Shown piece by piece: positions 9,405 to 18,135 of a stretch of 64,000 nucleotides of DNA (positions are counted from its first letter, which is position 1; each line of letters starts with the position of its first letter). Source of the stretch: Fulvimarina uroteuthidis (GTDB lineage: Bacteria > Pseudomonadota > Alphaproteobacteria > Rhizobiales > Rhizobiaceae); contig NZ_JAXLPB010000002.1 of assembly GCF_034321785.1 (NCBI RefSeq), positions 868,001 to 932,000 on the forward strand, given 5' to 3'. The position numbers were made by a program, and so were the translations under genes. Under the pieces are notes generated by a model, which was not told the DNA's origin, ran no database searches, and saw nothing but the letters and a program-made list of their open reading frames with translations.

Positions 9405-11414
9405 ATGAACGATCAAGCACCGATCCGCGCGGCATTCCGCACCAGCCAGCTCGAGGAAGCCGAGGGCGAAGGGCTGAACCCCACTGCCAACCGCACCATG
9501 GGCGAGATCATCGCCTCGCGCTTTTCGCGTCGCAACTTCCTGCGCGGCTCGCTTGCCGCCACCGCGATCGCCGCGACGGTGAGCCCGATGGCGCTTCTCA
9601 GCGCAGAACAGGCCAGAGCGCAAGGAACCGGCGCCTCCCGCTTCACCTTCAAGGAGGTCGAGGCCGGCGTCGACGCGAACCATCATGTCGCCGAAGGCTA
9701 CGATGCCGACATCCTGCTTCGCTGGGGCGATGGCCTGTTCCCCGATTCGCCGGACTTCGATCCGGAGAACCAGACGCCGCAAGCCCAGGAGCGGCAGTTC
9801 GGCTACAATAACGACTATGTCGGCTTCATCCCGATCAACGGCTCGTCCGAGCACGGCCTGCTCGTCGTCAATCACGAATATACCAACGAGCATCTGATGT
9901 TTCCGGGCATCGTGACGATCAAGGAGGCTTCGGCCGGCGAGCCTGCCGAACTCGTCGTCGCCCCTGCCGACCGCAAGCGCGTCGATATCGAGATGGCGGC
10001 CCATGGCGGCACGATCGTCGAGATCCGCAAGGAAGGCGGCAAGTGGCGGGTCGTGCGCGAGGGTGCCAACAACCGCCGCATCACCGCCCAGACCGAGATG
10101 CTGGTGACCGGCCCGGCCGCCGGCCACGACCGCCTGAAGACCAATGCCGACGCCACCGGCACGAAGGTGCTCGGCACGATCAACAACTGCGCCGGCGGCG
10201 TGACGCCCTGGGGCACCTACATCATGGCCGAGGAGAATTTCCACGGCTACTTCCTCGGCGAACTGCCCGCCGATCATCCCGAAGCCGCCAATTACGAGCG
10301 TTACGGCGTGCCGGACGGCAGCTATGCCTGGGGCGAGTTCCACGACCGCTTCGACGTCTCCAAGGAGCCGAACGAGCCGAACCGCTTCGGCTGGATCGTC
10401 GAGGTCGACGTGAACGACCCCAATTCGGTGCCCCGCAAGCGCACCGCGCTCGGCCGTTTCAAGCATGAAGGCGCCGAATCGATCGTCAACCGCGATGGTC
10501 GCGTCGTGTTCTATCTCGGCGACGACGAGCGGTTCGACTATGTGTACAAGTTCGTCACCGCCGGCACCTTCGACGAGACCGACCGCGCGGCCAACATGGA
10601 CCTGCTCGACGAGGGCACGCTCTACGTCGCGCGCTTCGACGAGGACGGCTCGATGGTCTGGCTGCCGCTGGTCCACGGCGAAGGTCCGCTGACCGCCGAG
10701 AACGGCTTCAACAGCCAGGCCGACGTCCTGATCGAGACGCGCCGGGCCGGCGACCTGCTCGAGGCGACGCCGATGGACCGGCCGGAGGACATCGAGCCGA
10801 ACGGCACCAATGGCCGCGTCTATGTCATGCTGACCAACAACACCCGTCGCGAGGAGGCCAATGCCGCCAACCCGCGTGTCGACAACGCCTTCGGTCACAT
10901 CATCGAGATTGCCGAGGCCGATGGCGATTTCGCCGCCACGTCCGGCACCTGGGAGGTGCTGTTGCAGTGCGGCGACCCCTCGGTCGCGGAGGTCGGGGCG
11001 ACCTTCTCGACGGAGACCACCCGGAACGGCTGGTTCGGCATGCCGGACAATTGCGCCGTCGACGCCGACGGCCGTCTCTGGGTCTCGACCGACGGCAATT
11101 CCCCCAAGTCCACCGGACGCACCGACGGTCTGTTCGCGCTCGATACCGAGGGCGAGGCGCGTGGGACCTCGAAGCTGTTCTTCCGCGTGCCGGTCGGCGC
11201 CGAGATGTGCGGCCCCCTGCCGACGCCGGATCTGACGACCTTCTTCGTCGCGGTCCAGCACCCCGGAGACGGCGGCGAGGATTGGGAAGGCTTCGGCCGG
11301 CCATCCTATTACGAGGACCTCTCGACCCGCTGGCCGGACTTCGAGGACACCATGCCCGTCCGCCCGTCGGTCGTGGCGATCACCAAGCAGGGCGGCGGCA
11401 AGATCGGCGTCTGA
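9405..11414 (+). CDS. phoX: PhoX-family (DUF839) alkaline phosphatase
   Basis: A 669-residue protein of the PhoX/DUF839 family. The N-terminus carries a twin-arginine signal (SRRNFLRGS at about 42-50, hydrophobic stretch, processing after ARAQ near 73), the normal Tat export route for this enzyme, which folds with its metal cofactors before export. The mature part has the expected motifs, for example INGSSEHGLLVVNHEYT, NNCAGGVTPWGT and FKHEGAESIVNRDGRVVFYLGDDERFDY-like segments. PhoX enzymes are Ca/Fe-dependent periplasmic phosphomonoesterases induced by phosphate limitation. It may cooperate with the RTX nucleotidase/phytase-like protein in phosphorus scavenging; that link is inferred. Confidence 0.92.
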   Translation: MNDQAPIRAAFRTSQLEEAEGEGLNPTANRTMGEIIASRFSRRNFLRGSLAATAIAATVSPMALLSAEQARAQGTGASRFTFKEVEAGVDANHHVAEGYDADILLRWGDGLFPDSPDFDPENQTPQAQERQFGYNNDYVGFIPINGSSEHGLLVVNHEYTNEHLMFPGIVTIKEASAGEPAELVVAPADRKRVDIEMAAHGGTIVEIRKEGGKWRVVREGANNRRITAQTEMLVTGPAAGHDRLKTNADATGTKVLGTINNCAGGVTPWGTYIMAEENFHGYFLGELPADHPEAANYERYGVPDGSYAWGEFHDRFDVSKEPNEPNRFGWIVEVDVNDPNSVPRKRTALGRFKHEGAESIVNRDGRVVFYLGDDERFDYVYKFVTAGTFDETDRAANMDLLDEGTLYVARFDEDGSMVWLPLVHGEGPLTAENGFNSQADVLIETRRAGDLLEATPMDRPEDIEPNGTNGRVYVMLTNNTRREEANAANPRVDNAFGHIIEIAEADGDFAATSGTWEVLLQCGDPSVAEVGATFSTETTRNGWFGMPDNCAVDADGRLWVSTDGNSPKSTGRTDGLFALDTEGEARGTSKLFFRVPVGAEMCGPLPTPDLTTFFVAVQHPGDGGEDWEGFGRPSYYEDLSTRWPDFEDTMPVRPSVVAITKQGGGKIGV

Positions 11415-11635
11415 CCGATCCCGATCGACGCTCCTGACGAACCTGTTCCCAGCCCATCCGGCCCGTCATGGCGCCGGGTGGGTTTCGGGCGTCCGGTCGC
11501 CGTCTGCTCGGCGCGGCACTCCGGATCCGGCGACGTTTCGGCGGTCGGGATCTTTCGGCCGGTGCGTCCGGTCCGCCGATGTCCGGCGATCCGGCTACGC
11601 CTCGATCCGGCGATCCGAAACCGTCTGCCGGATCT

Positions 11636-11740
11636 TTAGAGCATGATGCCGAAAAGTTGCATGACTTTTCGGACAACATCATGCGGAAGAACAAATACTT
11701 AGAGCGAAATGTCGATCCAGACTTAACGCATTTCGCTCTA
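11636..11740. repeat. Rhizobial-type intergenic palindromic repeat (two dyads)
   Basis: The first part (about 11638-11684) is an inverted repeat, gcatgatgccgaaaag ... cttttcgg ... catcatgc. The second (11701-11740) has arms agagcgaaat and atttcgctct around cagacttaacg-type sequence. Paired dyads of this style are common intergenic elements in Hyphomicrobiales genomes; that statement is from memory of the group, not a search. The last three bases supply the stop codon of the adjacent MFS gene. Confidence 0.65.
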
Positions 11741-12985
11741 GTTCGACGAGACATTTCGGAGCGCTCGGCCTCGTGCGCGCGCGAGAAGCAAGAGCACGAT
11801 CGCCGCGTTCGCCATATTCCAGGCGAGGGCGTTCAGGAAGGCCGCGTCGTAGGAGCCGGCTCTGTCGAAGATGGTGCCGGCGATCCAGCCGCCGAACGCC
11901 ATGCCGACCAGGGACACCATGATCACCGTTCCGACGCGGGCGGCCGCGTCCTGCGCCGGCATCGTTTCGCGCACGATGATGGCATAGCAGGGGACGATCC
12001 CCCCGTGGAACAGGCCGAACAGGGCCGAAACCACATAGAGCGACGTGAGCCCGTCGAACGCCAGATACATCGAAAGCGCGGACGCCTGCGCGAGCGAACC
12101 GATGAGCAAGGCTCCAAGCCCGCCCAGCCGATCGGCGATGAAGCCCGTGCCGATCCGGCTGAGGACGGCGAATGCCAGCATCACCGACAGCATCCCGGCG
12201 CCGCTCGCGGTTCCGTAGCCGAGTTCGAAACACAGGGCGACGATGTGCACCTGCGGCACCGCCATGGCGACGCAGCAGGTGAAGCTCGCGATCGAGAGAA
12301 TCGCCGTGATGGCGTTCGCACCGAGGCCGAGATCGACGCCCGGGGGCGCGTGGGACACTTCGAGCTTGCGCGGCGCGCGGCCGGCGACCGAGCGAAGGAC
12401 CAGGACGAGACCCGCCATGACGGTGCCGCAGAGGAGGGCGAGGGCGATGTGCACGCCCCGCCACCCGTAGGCGCCGAGACTGTGCTCGATGAGCGGCGGC
12501 CAGAGGGCGCCCGAGAGATAGTAGCCGGTGCCGGCGATCGCGATCGCGATGCCGCGGCGGCGCACGAACCAGTGCGAGGCCTCCGCCATCAACGGCGCGA
12601 AGGTCGCCGACGCGCCGAGCCCGACGAAGAGACAGGCGGCGGCGAACTGCCACAGCGCCATCGACGCAGCGGCGACGAGAAAGCCGAACACCAAAGACAC
12701 GATGCCCAGCCCCATCGCGGGCACGATGCCGAGCCGGTCCGTCAGTCGACCGGTCAGGACGCCGCCGAGACCGAAGCCGACCATGGTCGCGGTGTAGGCG
12801 AGCGAGGCTTCGCCCCGCGTTCCGCCAAGGTCGGCCTGGACCATCGGCATCACGAGGACGACCGACCAGAGCCCGATGCTGCCGACCGTGCCGATGGCAA
12901 GGGCGAGACGCAATCGGCGCCAGGCGCTTGGCGAGTCCGGATGAAAGACGGCAATGCCTGGGGCAGGGCCGGACGGATCGGTCAT
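11738..12985 (-). CDS. MFS transporter
   Basis: A 415-residue membrane protein with 12 predicted hydrophobic helices. The cytoplasmic loop motif GRLTDRLG lies between helices 2 and 3, and a related FIADRLGG motif in the second half, as in major facilitator carriers. The start at 12985 has GGAG 8 bases upstream; the open frame runs further upstream, but that part is not homologous. The family looks like the oxalate/formate or monocarboxylate-type MFS group (CynX/OFA-like), but the substrate is uncertain. The TAG stop lies inside a palindromic repeat. It is divergent from the xoxF gene set. Confidence 0.85.
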   Translation of the reverse strand: MTDPSGPAPGIAVFHPDSPSAWRRLRLALAIGTVGSIGLWSVVLVMPMVQADLGGTRGEASLAYTATMVGFGLGGVLTGRLTDRLGIVPAMGLGIVSLVFGFLVAAASMALWQFAAACLFVGLGASATFAPLMAEASHWFVRRRGIAIAIAGTGYYLSGALWPPLIEHSLGAYGWRGVHIALALLCGTVMAGLVLVLRSVAGRAPRKLEVSHAPPGVDLGLGANAITAILSIASFTCCVAMAVPQVHIVALCFELGYGTASGAGMLSVMLAFAVLSRIGTGFIADRLGGLGALLIGSLAQASALSMYLAFDGLTSLYVVSALFGLFHGGIVPCYAIIVRETMPAQDAAARVGTVIMVSLVGMAFGGWIAGTIFDRAGSYDAAFLNALAWNMANAAIVLLLLARARGRALRNVSSN

Positions 12986-13515
12986 GGCTGTTCTCCAATG
13001 GCCGGAGCGTCGACGCCGCTTTCTTCCGCCTGCCGCCGCGCAGCTCGGCCGGTCGCGGCACCATCGCATCGGGCCCGGCGCACGGAAAGCACTGCTCTGG
13101 TAAAAAACGTTCTGCCGGACAAGCCCGTTCGCAGGGAACCGCCGTGCGTTTTCGCATCGAACGCGGTGGCAGGGCGCGAAACGGGCCCGTTCGCTCCTTT
13201 CGCCGAACCATCGAGCCCGGAATTGAGGGCGCCGTGCCCGCGGCGATCGTTGCCGCCGCACAGTTCCGGGACTTCCGGTTGTGCATTGCAAAACAAATTT
13301 GCCGGCTATTGACCTGGCGCAGGCCCTCGACCGTGATAAGGCCGTCATACCAAACACTTCCAAGCGTTTGATTTCATGTGTGCATTGCAACAGGGTCCAG
13401 GCCTTCGCGGCAAGACTGACGCCCATCCACTTGAACAGGCGCCTGCCTTGCCACACGCTTTCCTTTCAAACGGTTTCGACCTTCGTGACCGACACTCCTG
13501 CGGCGAGGTGTCCTT
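12986..13515. other. Divergent promoter region of the MFS and xoxF genes
   Basis: A 530-base region without a credible gene. It contains two 11-base direct repeats described separately. Open frames here are extensions or shadows of neighbouring genes. Confidence 0.55.
13281..13390. promoter_or_regulatory. Direct repeats gtgcattgcaa in the xoxF promoter region
   Basis: The 11-mer gtgcattgcaa occurs at 13281-13291 and again at 13380-13390, 99 bases apart. Its core tgca-t-tgca is nearly palindromic, as expected for a dimeric regulator site. It lies 125-235 bases upstream of xoxF. No known regulator is assigned. Confidence 0.35.
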
Positions 13516-15630
13516 ATGCCATCCTTCATCCGGTCGCGTCGGGCGCATCGTCTCGAATCGGGCCTCGGAGCGACGGCGGCGATCGGGCTCTGCCTTGCTC
13601 TGTCGCTGACGGGAGCGAGCGCGCAGGACGGCGAGGCGGCGCGGCAGACGCCCGCCACCGATCGCGCGGCGCCCGGTGCAGGCTCGACGGCGCAAGGCGA
13701 GGGTGCCGAAACCCGAGGCGCGGATGCCGCCGGCGCCGGCGCGCCCCGGGCGGGATCCGATCCGTCGGGAACTTCGCAGGGTGCTTCGCAGGCGCAAGGG
13801 GCGGAGGATCTGGCGGAGCTCAGCAAGGACCCGAACCAGTGGATCATGCCGTCAAAGACCTATGACGGCATGCGCTACAGCGAACTCGACCAGATCAACA
13901 CCGAGAATGTCGGCGATCTCCAGCTCGCCTGGACGTTCTCGAACGGCATCAATCGCGGGCAGGAATCGATACCGCTCGTCGTCGACGGTCTCCTCTACAT
14001 CGTCAGCCCCTGGCCGAACAATCTGTTCGCGCTGGATGCGACGACGGGCGATCTGAAATGGGCGTTCAAGCCGCCGACCGAGCGGGCCGCGCAAGGCGTT
14101 GCCTGCTGCGACGTCGTCAACCGGGGGGCGACCTACGCAAGCGGCAAGATCATCTACAACACGCTCGACAGTCATACCGTCGCGGTCGACGCCAAAACGG
14201 GCGAGCTCGTCTGGAACATCAAGCTCGGCGAGATCTCCAACGGCCAGACGATGACGATGGCGCCGCTGGTCGTGAAGGACAAGGTGCTGGTCGGCAATTC
14301 CGGCGGCGAGATGGGCGTGCGCGGCTGGATGACGGCGCTCGACGTCGAGACCGGCGACATCGTCTGGCAGGCGATGCACACGGGAACGGACGCGGAGGTG
14401 CTGATCGGCGAGGACTTCGAAGCACCCTATCCATGGATGGAGGGCACCGATCTCGGCGTGAAGACCTGGCCGAGAGATCGCTGGAAGACCGGCGGCGGAA
14501 CGGCCTGGGGCTGGATCACCTACGATCCCGAGCTCGATCTCGTCTATTACGGCACCGGCAATCCGGGGCCGTGGAACTCCAATCAGCGCAAGGGCGACAA
14601 TCTCTGGACGGCGACGATCTTCGCCCGCGATCCCGATACGGGCCAGGCGAAATGGGCCTACCAGACCTCGCCGCACGATCTGTGGGACCATGACGGCGTC
14701 AACGAAGTGCTGCTTCTCGATCTCGAGATCGACGGCGAAACCCGCAAGACCGCCGTGCGGCCCGGCCGAAACGGCTTCATGTACGTTCTCGACCGCACGA
14801 GCGGCAAGGTGATCTCGGCCGATCCGTTCGACAAGGTCACCGTCTACGAGGGCGTCGACATGGAGACGGGAAAGCTCATTCCCGTTGCGGAGAAGGATCC
14901 GGTTCTCGGCAAGACGATCACCGACATCTGCCCGGCCCCGCCCGGCGCCAAGGACTGGCAGCCGACGGCCTATTCGCCGCGCACCAGGCTTCTCTACGTG
15001 CCGCACCAGACGCTCTGCGCCTCGATGACGACGTCCGACGTCAGCTATATCAGCGGCACGCCCTATCTCGGCGCGACGGTCGACATGTATGCCGGCACCG
15101 ACGAGGGCACGCGGGGCCAGTTCATGGCGTGGGACCTCGTCAAGCGGATGCCGGCCTGGCAGATCAGGGAAGAATTTCCCGTCTATTCGGGCACCGTCGC
15201 CACCGCCGGAGACGTCGCCTTCTACGGAACGATGGACCGGTGGTTCAAGGCGGTGGACGCGCGGAACGGCGAGATCCTCTGGCAGTTCCGGGCCCCGTCC
15301 GGCATCATCGGCCAGCCCTCCACCTTCATGGGTTCGGACGGACGGCAATATGTCGCGATCATGTCCGGGGTCGGCGGCTGGGCGGGTGCGGTCGCGACCG
15401 CCGAACTCGATGGCCGGGTGCGCAACGGTGCCCTCGGTTTCGTCGGCGCGATGCAGGATTTGCCGGCTTACACCACGGGCGGGTCGACGCTGATGGTGTT
15501 CGCTCTGCCGGATGCCGGTGATCGGCAGGAGGCGGGCGCTCACCCGGAAGTTGCGCAGCCGCAGGCGGGGGACGCGTCGCCGGGCGGCGGCGAGAGCAAG
15601 GAGGCCAGGGATGGCGCGGCGGCGCAGTGA
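13516..15630 (+). CDS. xoxF: PQQ-dependent methanol/ethanol dehydrogenase, XoxF-like, lanthanide type
   Basis: A 704-residue periplasmic quinoprotein with an eight-bladed propeller. A signal peptide (about 1-36, cut near GASA-QDG) is followed by an unusual Ala/Gly/Gln-rich linker to about residue 95. The enzyme body starts at LSKDPNQWIMPSKTYDGMRYS and has W-motif repeats. Vicinal cysteines Cys197-Cys198 (GVACCDV) form the PQQ-side disulfide of the family. Catalytic Asp391 is followed two residues later by Asp393 (WDHDGVNE); that second Asp is the hallmark of lanthanide-binding XoxF/ExaF enzymes, where Ca-type MxaF has Ala. The tail from about 672 is a charged low-complexity extension. GAGG lies 7 bases before the start. 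It oxidises primary alcohols and passes electrons to the cytochrome c encoded two genes downstream. The next gene overlaps its end by 20 bases. Confidence 0.87.
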   Translation: MPSFIRSRRAHRLESGLGATAAIGLCLALSLTGASAQDGEAARQTPATDRAAPGAGSTAQGEGAETRGADAAGAGAPRAGSDPSGTSQGASQAQGAEDLAELSKDPNQWIMPSKTYDGMRYSELDQINTENVGDLQLAWTFSNGINRGQESIPLVVDGLLYIVSPWPNNLFALDATTGDLKWAFKPPTERAAQGVACCDVVNRGATYASGKIIYNTLDSHTVAVDAKTGELVWNIKLGEISNGQTMTMAPLVVKDKVLVGNSGGEMGVRGWMTALDVETGDIVWQAMHTGTDAEVLIGEDFEAPYPWMEGTDLGVKTWPRDRWKTGGGTAWGWITYDPELDLVYYGTGNPGPWNSNQRKGDNLWTATIFARDPDTGQAKWAYQTSPHDLWDHDGVNEVLLLDLEIDGETRKTAVRPGRNGFMYVLDRTSGKVISADPFDKVTVYEGVDMETGKLIPVAEKDPVLGKTITDICPAPPGAKDWQPTAYSPRTRLLYVPHQTLCASMTTSDVSYISGTPYLGATVDMYAGTDEGTRGQFMAWDLVKRMPAWQIREEFPVYSGTVATAGDVAFYGTMDRWFKAVDARNGEILWQFRAPSGIIGQPSTFMGSDGRQYVAIMSGVGGWAGAVATAELDGRVRNGALGFVGAMQDLPAYTTGGSTLMVFALPDAGDRQEAGAHPEVAQPQAGDASPGGGESKEARDGAAAQ

Positions 15631-16585
15631 TGCGTCGCGGCCGGCTGGCATGCCGAAGCTGGCCGGGATCGTGCGGCGTCTTGCGCTCGTCCTGACGGCC
15701 GCCATCGCCGCGCCGCAAGGCTTGGCCTCGGCCTTGGCGCAGGCGGGAGAGGGGTCGTGGAGCGATCATGCCGGGACAGCGTCGAAGTCCGGGCTTGCCG
15801 AGGCGGCCGAACCCGGATCCGGGTTCGGCGGACCTGTGAAATCCGATCGCCGAGCCCCTCAGCCCGTCCTTCGCGTGTGCGCCGATCCGAACAATCTGCC
15901 GTTCTCCAACGACAGGGAACAGGGTTTCGAGAACGCGCTCGCGAACATCGTCGCAAGGGATCTGGGGGCGAGGATCGAATATACCTGGTGGGCCGAGCGG
16001 CGTGGGTTCCTGCGCAACACGCTGAACGCGGGCGTCTGCGACGTGGTCATGGGCATTCCCCCGCTCGACGTGCTGACGCCGACGCAGGCCTATTACAATT
16101 CCACCTATGTGATCGTCAGCCGGACGGAAGACGCTGTCGGTGTCGCAACGCTGACCGATCCGGCGCTGCGCGATCTTTCCATCGGCGTCCATCTGATCGG
16201 CGACGACGGCGCGAACACGCCCGCGGCCCATGTGCTCGGCGATCTGGGCATCGTCGACAACGTCGTCGGCTACACGATCTACGGCGACTACCGGGAAGAC
16301 GCGCCGCCCTCGCGTATCGTGCGCGATGTCGCCGCCGGCACGATCGATATCGCCATCGTCTGGGGGCCGCTGGGCGGCTATTATGCCAGGATGTCCGACG
16401 TTCCGTTGACCGTCACGCCGCTCGAGAAGACCGAGAGCCTGCTGCCCCTGGTCTTCCAGTTCCCGATCGGCATGGGCGTCCGCACGGACGATCATGCGCT
16501 GAAGGACCGCCTCAACCGGATCATCGAGCGCGAGCGCGGGACGATCGACGCCTTGCTCGAGCGCTATGGCATTCCGCGCGTGTGA
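15611..16585 (+). CDS. xoxJ: Quinoprotein-associated periplasmic binding protein (XoxJ/MxaJ-like)
   Basis: A 324-residue member of the family of substrate-binding-like proteins found beside methanol dehydrogenases. The start at 15611 is set by an AAGGAGG 6 bases upstream and overlaps the end of xoxF. An N-terminal hydrophobic signal (VRRLALVLTAAIAA) leads to a short linker, then the fold begins at LRVCADPNNLPFSNDREQGFENA. Later GVCDVVMGIPPLD and IDIAIVWGPLGGYYA are typical of solute-binding type-3 folds. XoxJ is thought to assist maturation or activation of XoxF rather than act in transport. Identity is supported by position between the dehydrogenase and its cytochrome. Confidence 0.85.
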   Translation: MARRRSDASRPAGMPKLAGIVRRLALVLTAAIAAPQGLASALAQAGEGSWSDHAGTASKSGLAEAAEPGSGFGGPVKSDRRAPQPVLRVCADPNNLPFSNDREQGFENALANIVARDLGARIEYTWWAERRGFLRNTLNAGVCDVVMGIPPLDVLTPTQAYYNSTYVIVSRTEDAVGVATLTDPALRDLSIGVHLIGDDGANTPAAHVLGDLGIVDNVVGYTIYGDYREDAPPSRIVRDVAAGTIDIAIVWGPLGGYYARMSDVPLTVTPLEKTESLLPLVFQFPIGMGVRTDDHALKDRLNRIIERERGTIDALLERYGIPRV

Positions 16586-16655
16586 AGCCGCGAACCGCTT
16601 CGGCCCGGCTTGCCGGGGCGTGGCACGAACCGAAACAGAGGAAGGAAGGTGCGTC

Positions 16656-17465
16656 ATGCCGGTTTCCAACAGCGGGCTATCGGGACGGCGATCGAAAGCG
16701 CTTCGCGGCGCCGTGGTCGCGGCGCTTTGCGGCCTGTCCGCCGGCGCAAGCCCGGTTCTTGCCGCGGACGATCCCCTGATCCGTCTGGCCCAGGGCGAGG
16801 CGGCGCCAGCCGCGCCCGCCGACCTGCGGGTGACGGAGGAGGGCGAGGCGATCGGGGAGGGAAGCAACGCCACCGGTCCCGCGCCGACGGCCGGCGAGAC
16901 GCAGGCGCAGGAGCGCTCCGCAAGCGCGCCCGATCCCGAGACGCTTCTCGGCGTCGACATCAACACGATCATGCCCGGCACGATCGCGGGCGGCCCCGAG
17001 ATCGTGGTGCCGCCGATGGACCGGGCGGCGGCCGAGGCCGGCATGGACTATTTCAACTCGATGAACTGCATCGGCTGCCACGCGCCGAACGGCTCGGGCG
17101 GCATGGGGCCGTCGCTCTCGAACGACGTCTACATCTACGGCGACGAACCCGCCGAGATCTTCCTGACGATCAAGCAGGGCCGCCCGAACGGAATGCCGTC
17201 CTACGGACGCATGATCCCGGACGCTGCGCTCTGGCAGCTCGTGGCGTACGTCAAGAGCATCGGCGCCGACCCCGATGCGAACAGGTGGGGCACGACCGTA
17301 TCCCTCGATGCGATGACGATCGAGCAGGTTCCGGCCGAATATCAGGACACGGTCGAGCCCTGGTCGAAGACCAAGCCGTTCAGCTTCGGCGAAGCCCCTT
17401 ACAAGAACGCCGAGCCGCCGCGGCGCGAAACCGCGGCCCCTGCGCCGGGCGGCGAGACCCGGTGA
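16656..17465 (+). CDS. xoxG: Periplasmic cytochrome c, probable electron acceptor of XoxF
   Basis: A 269-residue class I cytochrome c. It has an N-terminal signal (hydrophobic AVVAALCGLSAGASPVLA, cut near AA-DDP), an Ala/Glu-rich linker to about 110, then one haem site CIGCH (Cys138, Cys141, His142). A Met ligand is likely in GRPNGMPSYGRMIPD. The Pro/Ala-rich C-terminus is unusual. GGAAGG lies a few bases before the start. Third gene of the xoxFJG set, it would take electrons from reduced PQQ and pass them to a terminal oxidase. Confidence 0.85.
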   Translation: MPVSNSGLSGRRSKALRGAVVAALCGLSAGASPVLAADDPLIRLAQGEAAPAAPADLRVTEEGEAIGEGSNATGPAPTAGETQAQERSASAPDPETLLGVDINTIMPGTIAGGPEIVVPPMDRAAAEAGMDYFNSMNCIGCHAPNGSGGMGPSLSNDVYIYGDEPAEIFLTIKQGRPNGMPSYGRMIPDAALWQLVAYVKSIGADPDANRWGTTVSLDAMTIEQVPAEYQDTVEPWSKTKPFSFGEAPYKNAEPPRRETAAPAPGGETR

Positions 17466-17533
17466 GCCGGACGCGTATCTTCTGCGCGACCGGTCGGCTC
17501 GTTGACGCCGGATCGTCGCGCGATGCCGGCGCG

Positions 17534-18043
17534 ATGGCGATGATCGCGCGGTTGGCTTCAGGGCTCGGCGTCGCGGCCGCGATCATTGCCGGCTCCGCCA
17601 TGCCGGCAGGATCGCAGGCCCGGTCGGACGCGCCGAGCGACTGGACCGTCAGCGCCGATGCCACGGGCACGACCTACCGGTTGACGGGGGACAACAGCCG
17701 CCTGTCGATCGAATGCGTCTCGCAGCACCATGGCGGGGGCGCCGTCCTGTCCATGGTGGTCGACGGGCGCGACCCGGCGCCGAGGACCATTTCCTCCGTC
17801 ATCGTCGGCGAACGCATCTTCGGCGTCCGCCACGACTTTGCCGGCGTCGGAGTCACCGACTGCCCTTCGTGCGCCGCCGATTTCGACGCGCTCTGGGCGG
17901 CCCTGCGCGATCCCGCGACGGACGAGATCACGCTGAAATCCGGCGAGAAGCGACGCCACCTGCGCTCGCGCGGCGGCGAGACGGCGCTCGGCGCATGCCA
18001 GTCGGACTTCGCGCGGTTGAGCCTGCAAGCGGACAGGCTTTGA
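17534..18043 (+). CDS. Exported protein of unknown function, last gene of the xox cluster
   Basis: A 169-residue reading with an N-terminal signal (MAMIARLASGLGVAAAIIAG, cut near GSQA). A GTG start at 17462 overlapping the cytochrome stop is possible and would couple translation, but gives a long 28-residue leader before the hydrophobic core. The mature part has four cysteines (SIECVS, DCPSC, GACQSD) that could form disulfides, and mostly beta-type sequence. I do not recognise the family. Its position directly after xoxG suggests a periplasmic accessory role, which is only inference. Confidence 0.6.
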   Translation: MAMIARLASGLGVAAAIIAGSAMPAGSQARSDAPSDWTVSADATGTTYRLTGDNSRLSIECVSQHHGGGAVLSMVVDGRDPAPRTISSVIVGERIFGVRHDFAGVGVTDCPSCAADFDALWAALRDPATDEITLKSGEKRRHLRSRGGETALGACQSDFARLSLQADRL

Positions 18044-18135
18044 AGGACAGGCGGCGCCGTCGGCGCATGCCTTCTTCGCGGACGTCCCGACATTCGCAAC
18101 GCCTGGCCGAAGGCTTCTCGGTCATGGGCGGCGGC

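Noticed and set aside
9072..11261. A 729-codon minus-strand frame opposite phoX
   Set aside because: The phoX frame has a Tat signal and family motifs; the opposite frame is a composition artefact of high GC.
11468..13312. A 614-codon plus-strand frame opposite the MFS gene
   Set aside because: It is antisense to a clear 12-helix transporter; the charged His/Arg/Asp-rich translation is typical of shadows of membrane genes.
15360..17040. A minus-strand frame across xoxF, xoxJ and the cytochrome gene
   Set aside because: It crosses three well-supported plus-strand genes and has no recognisable domain.
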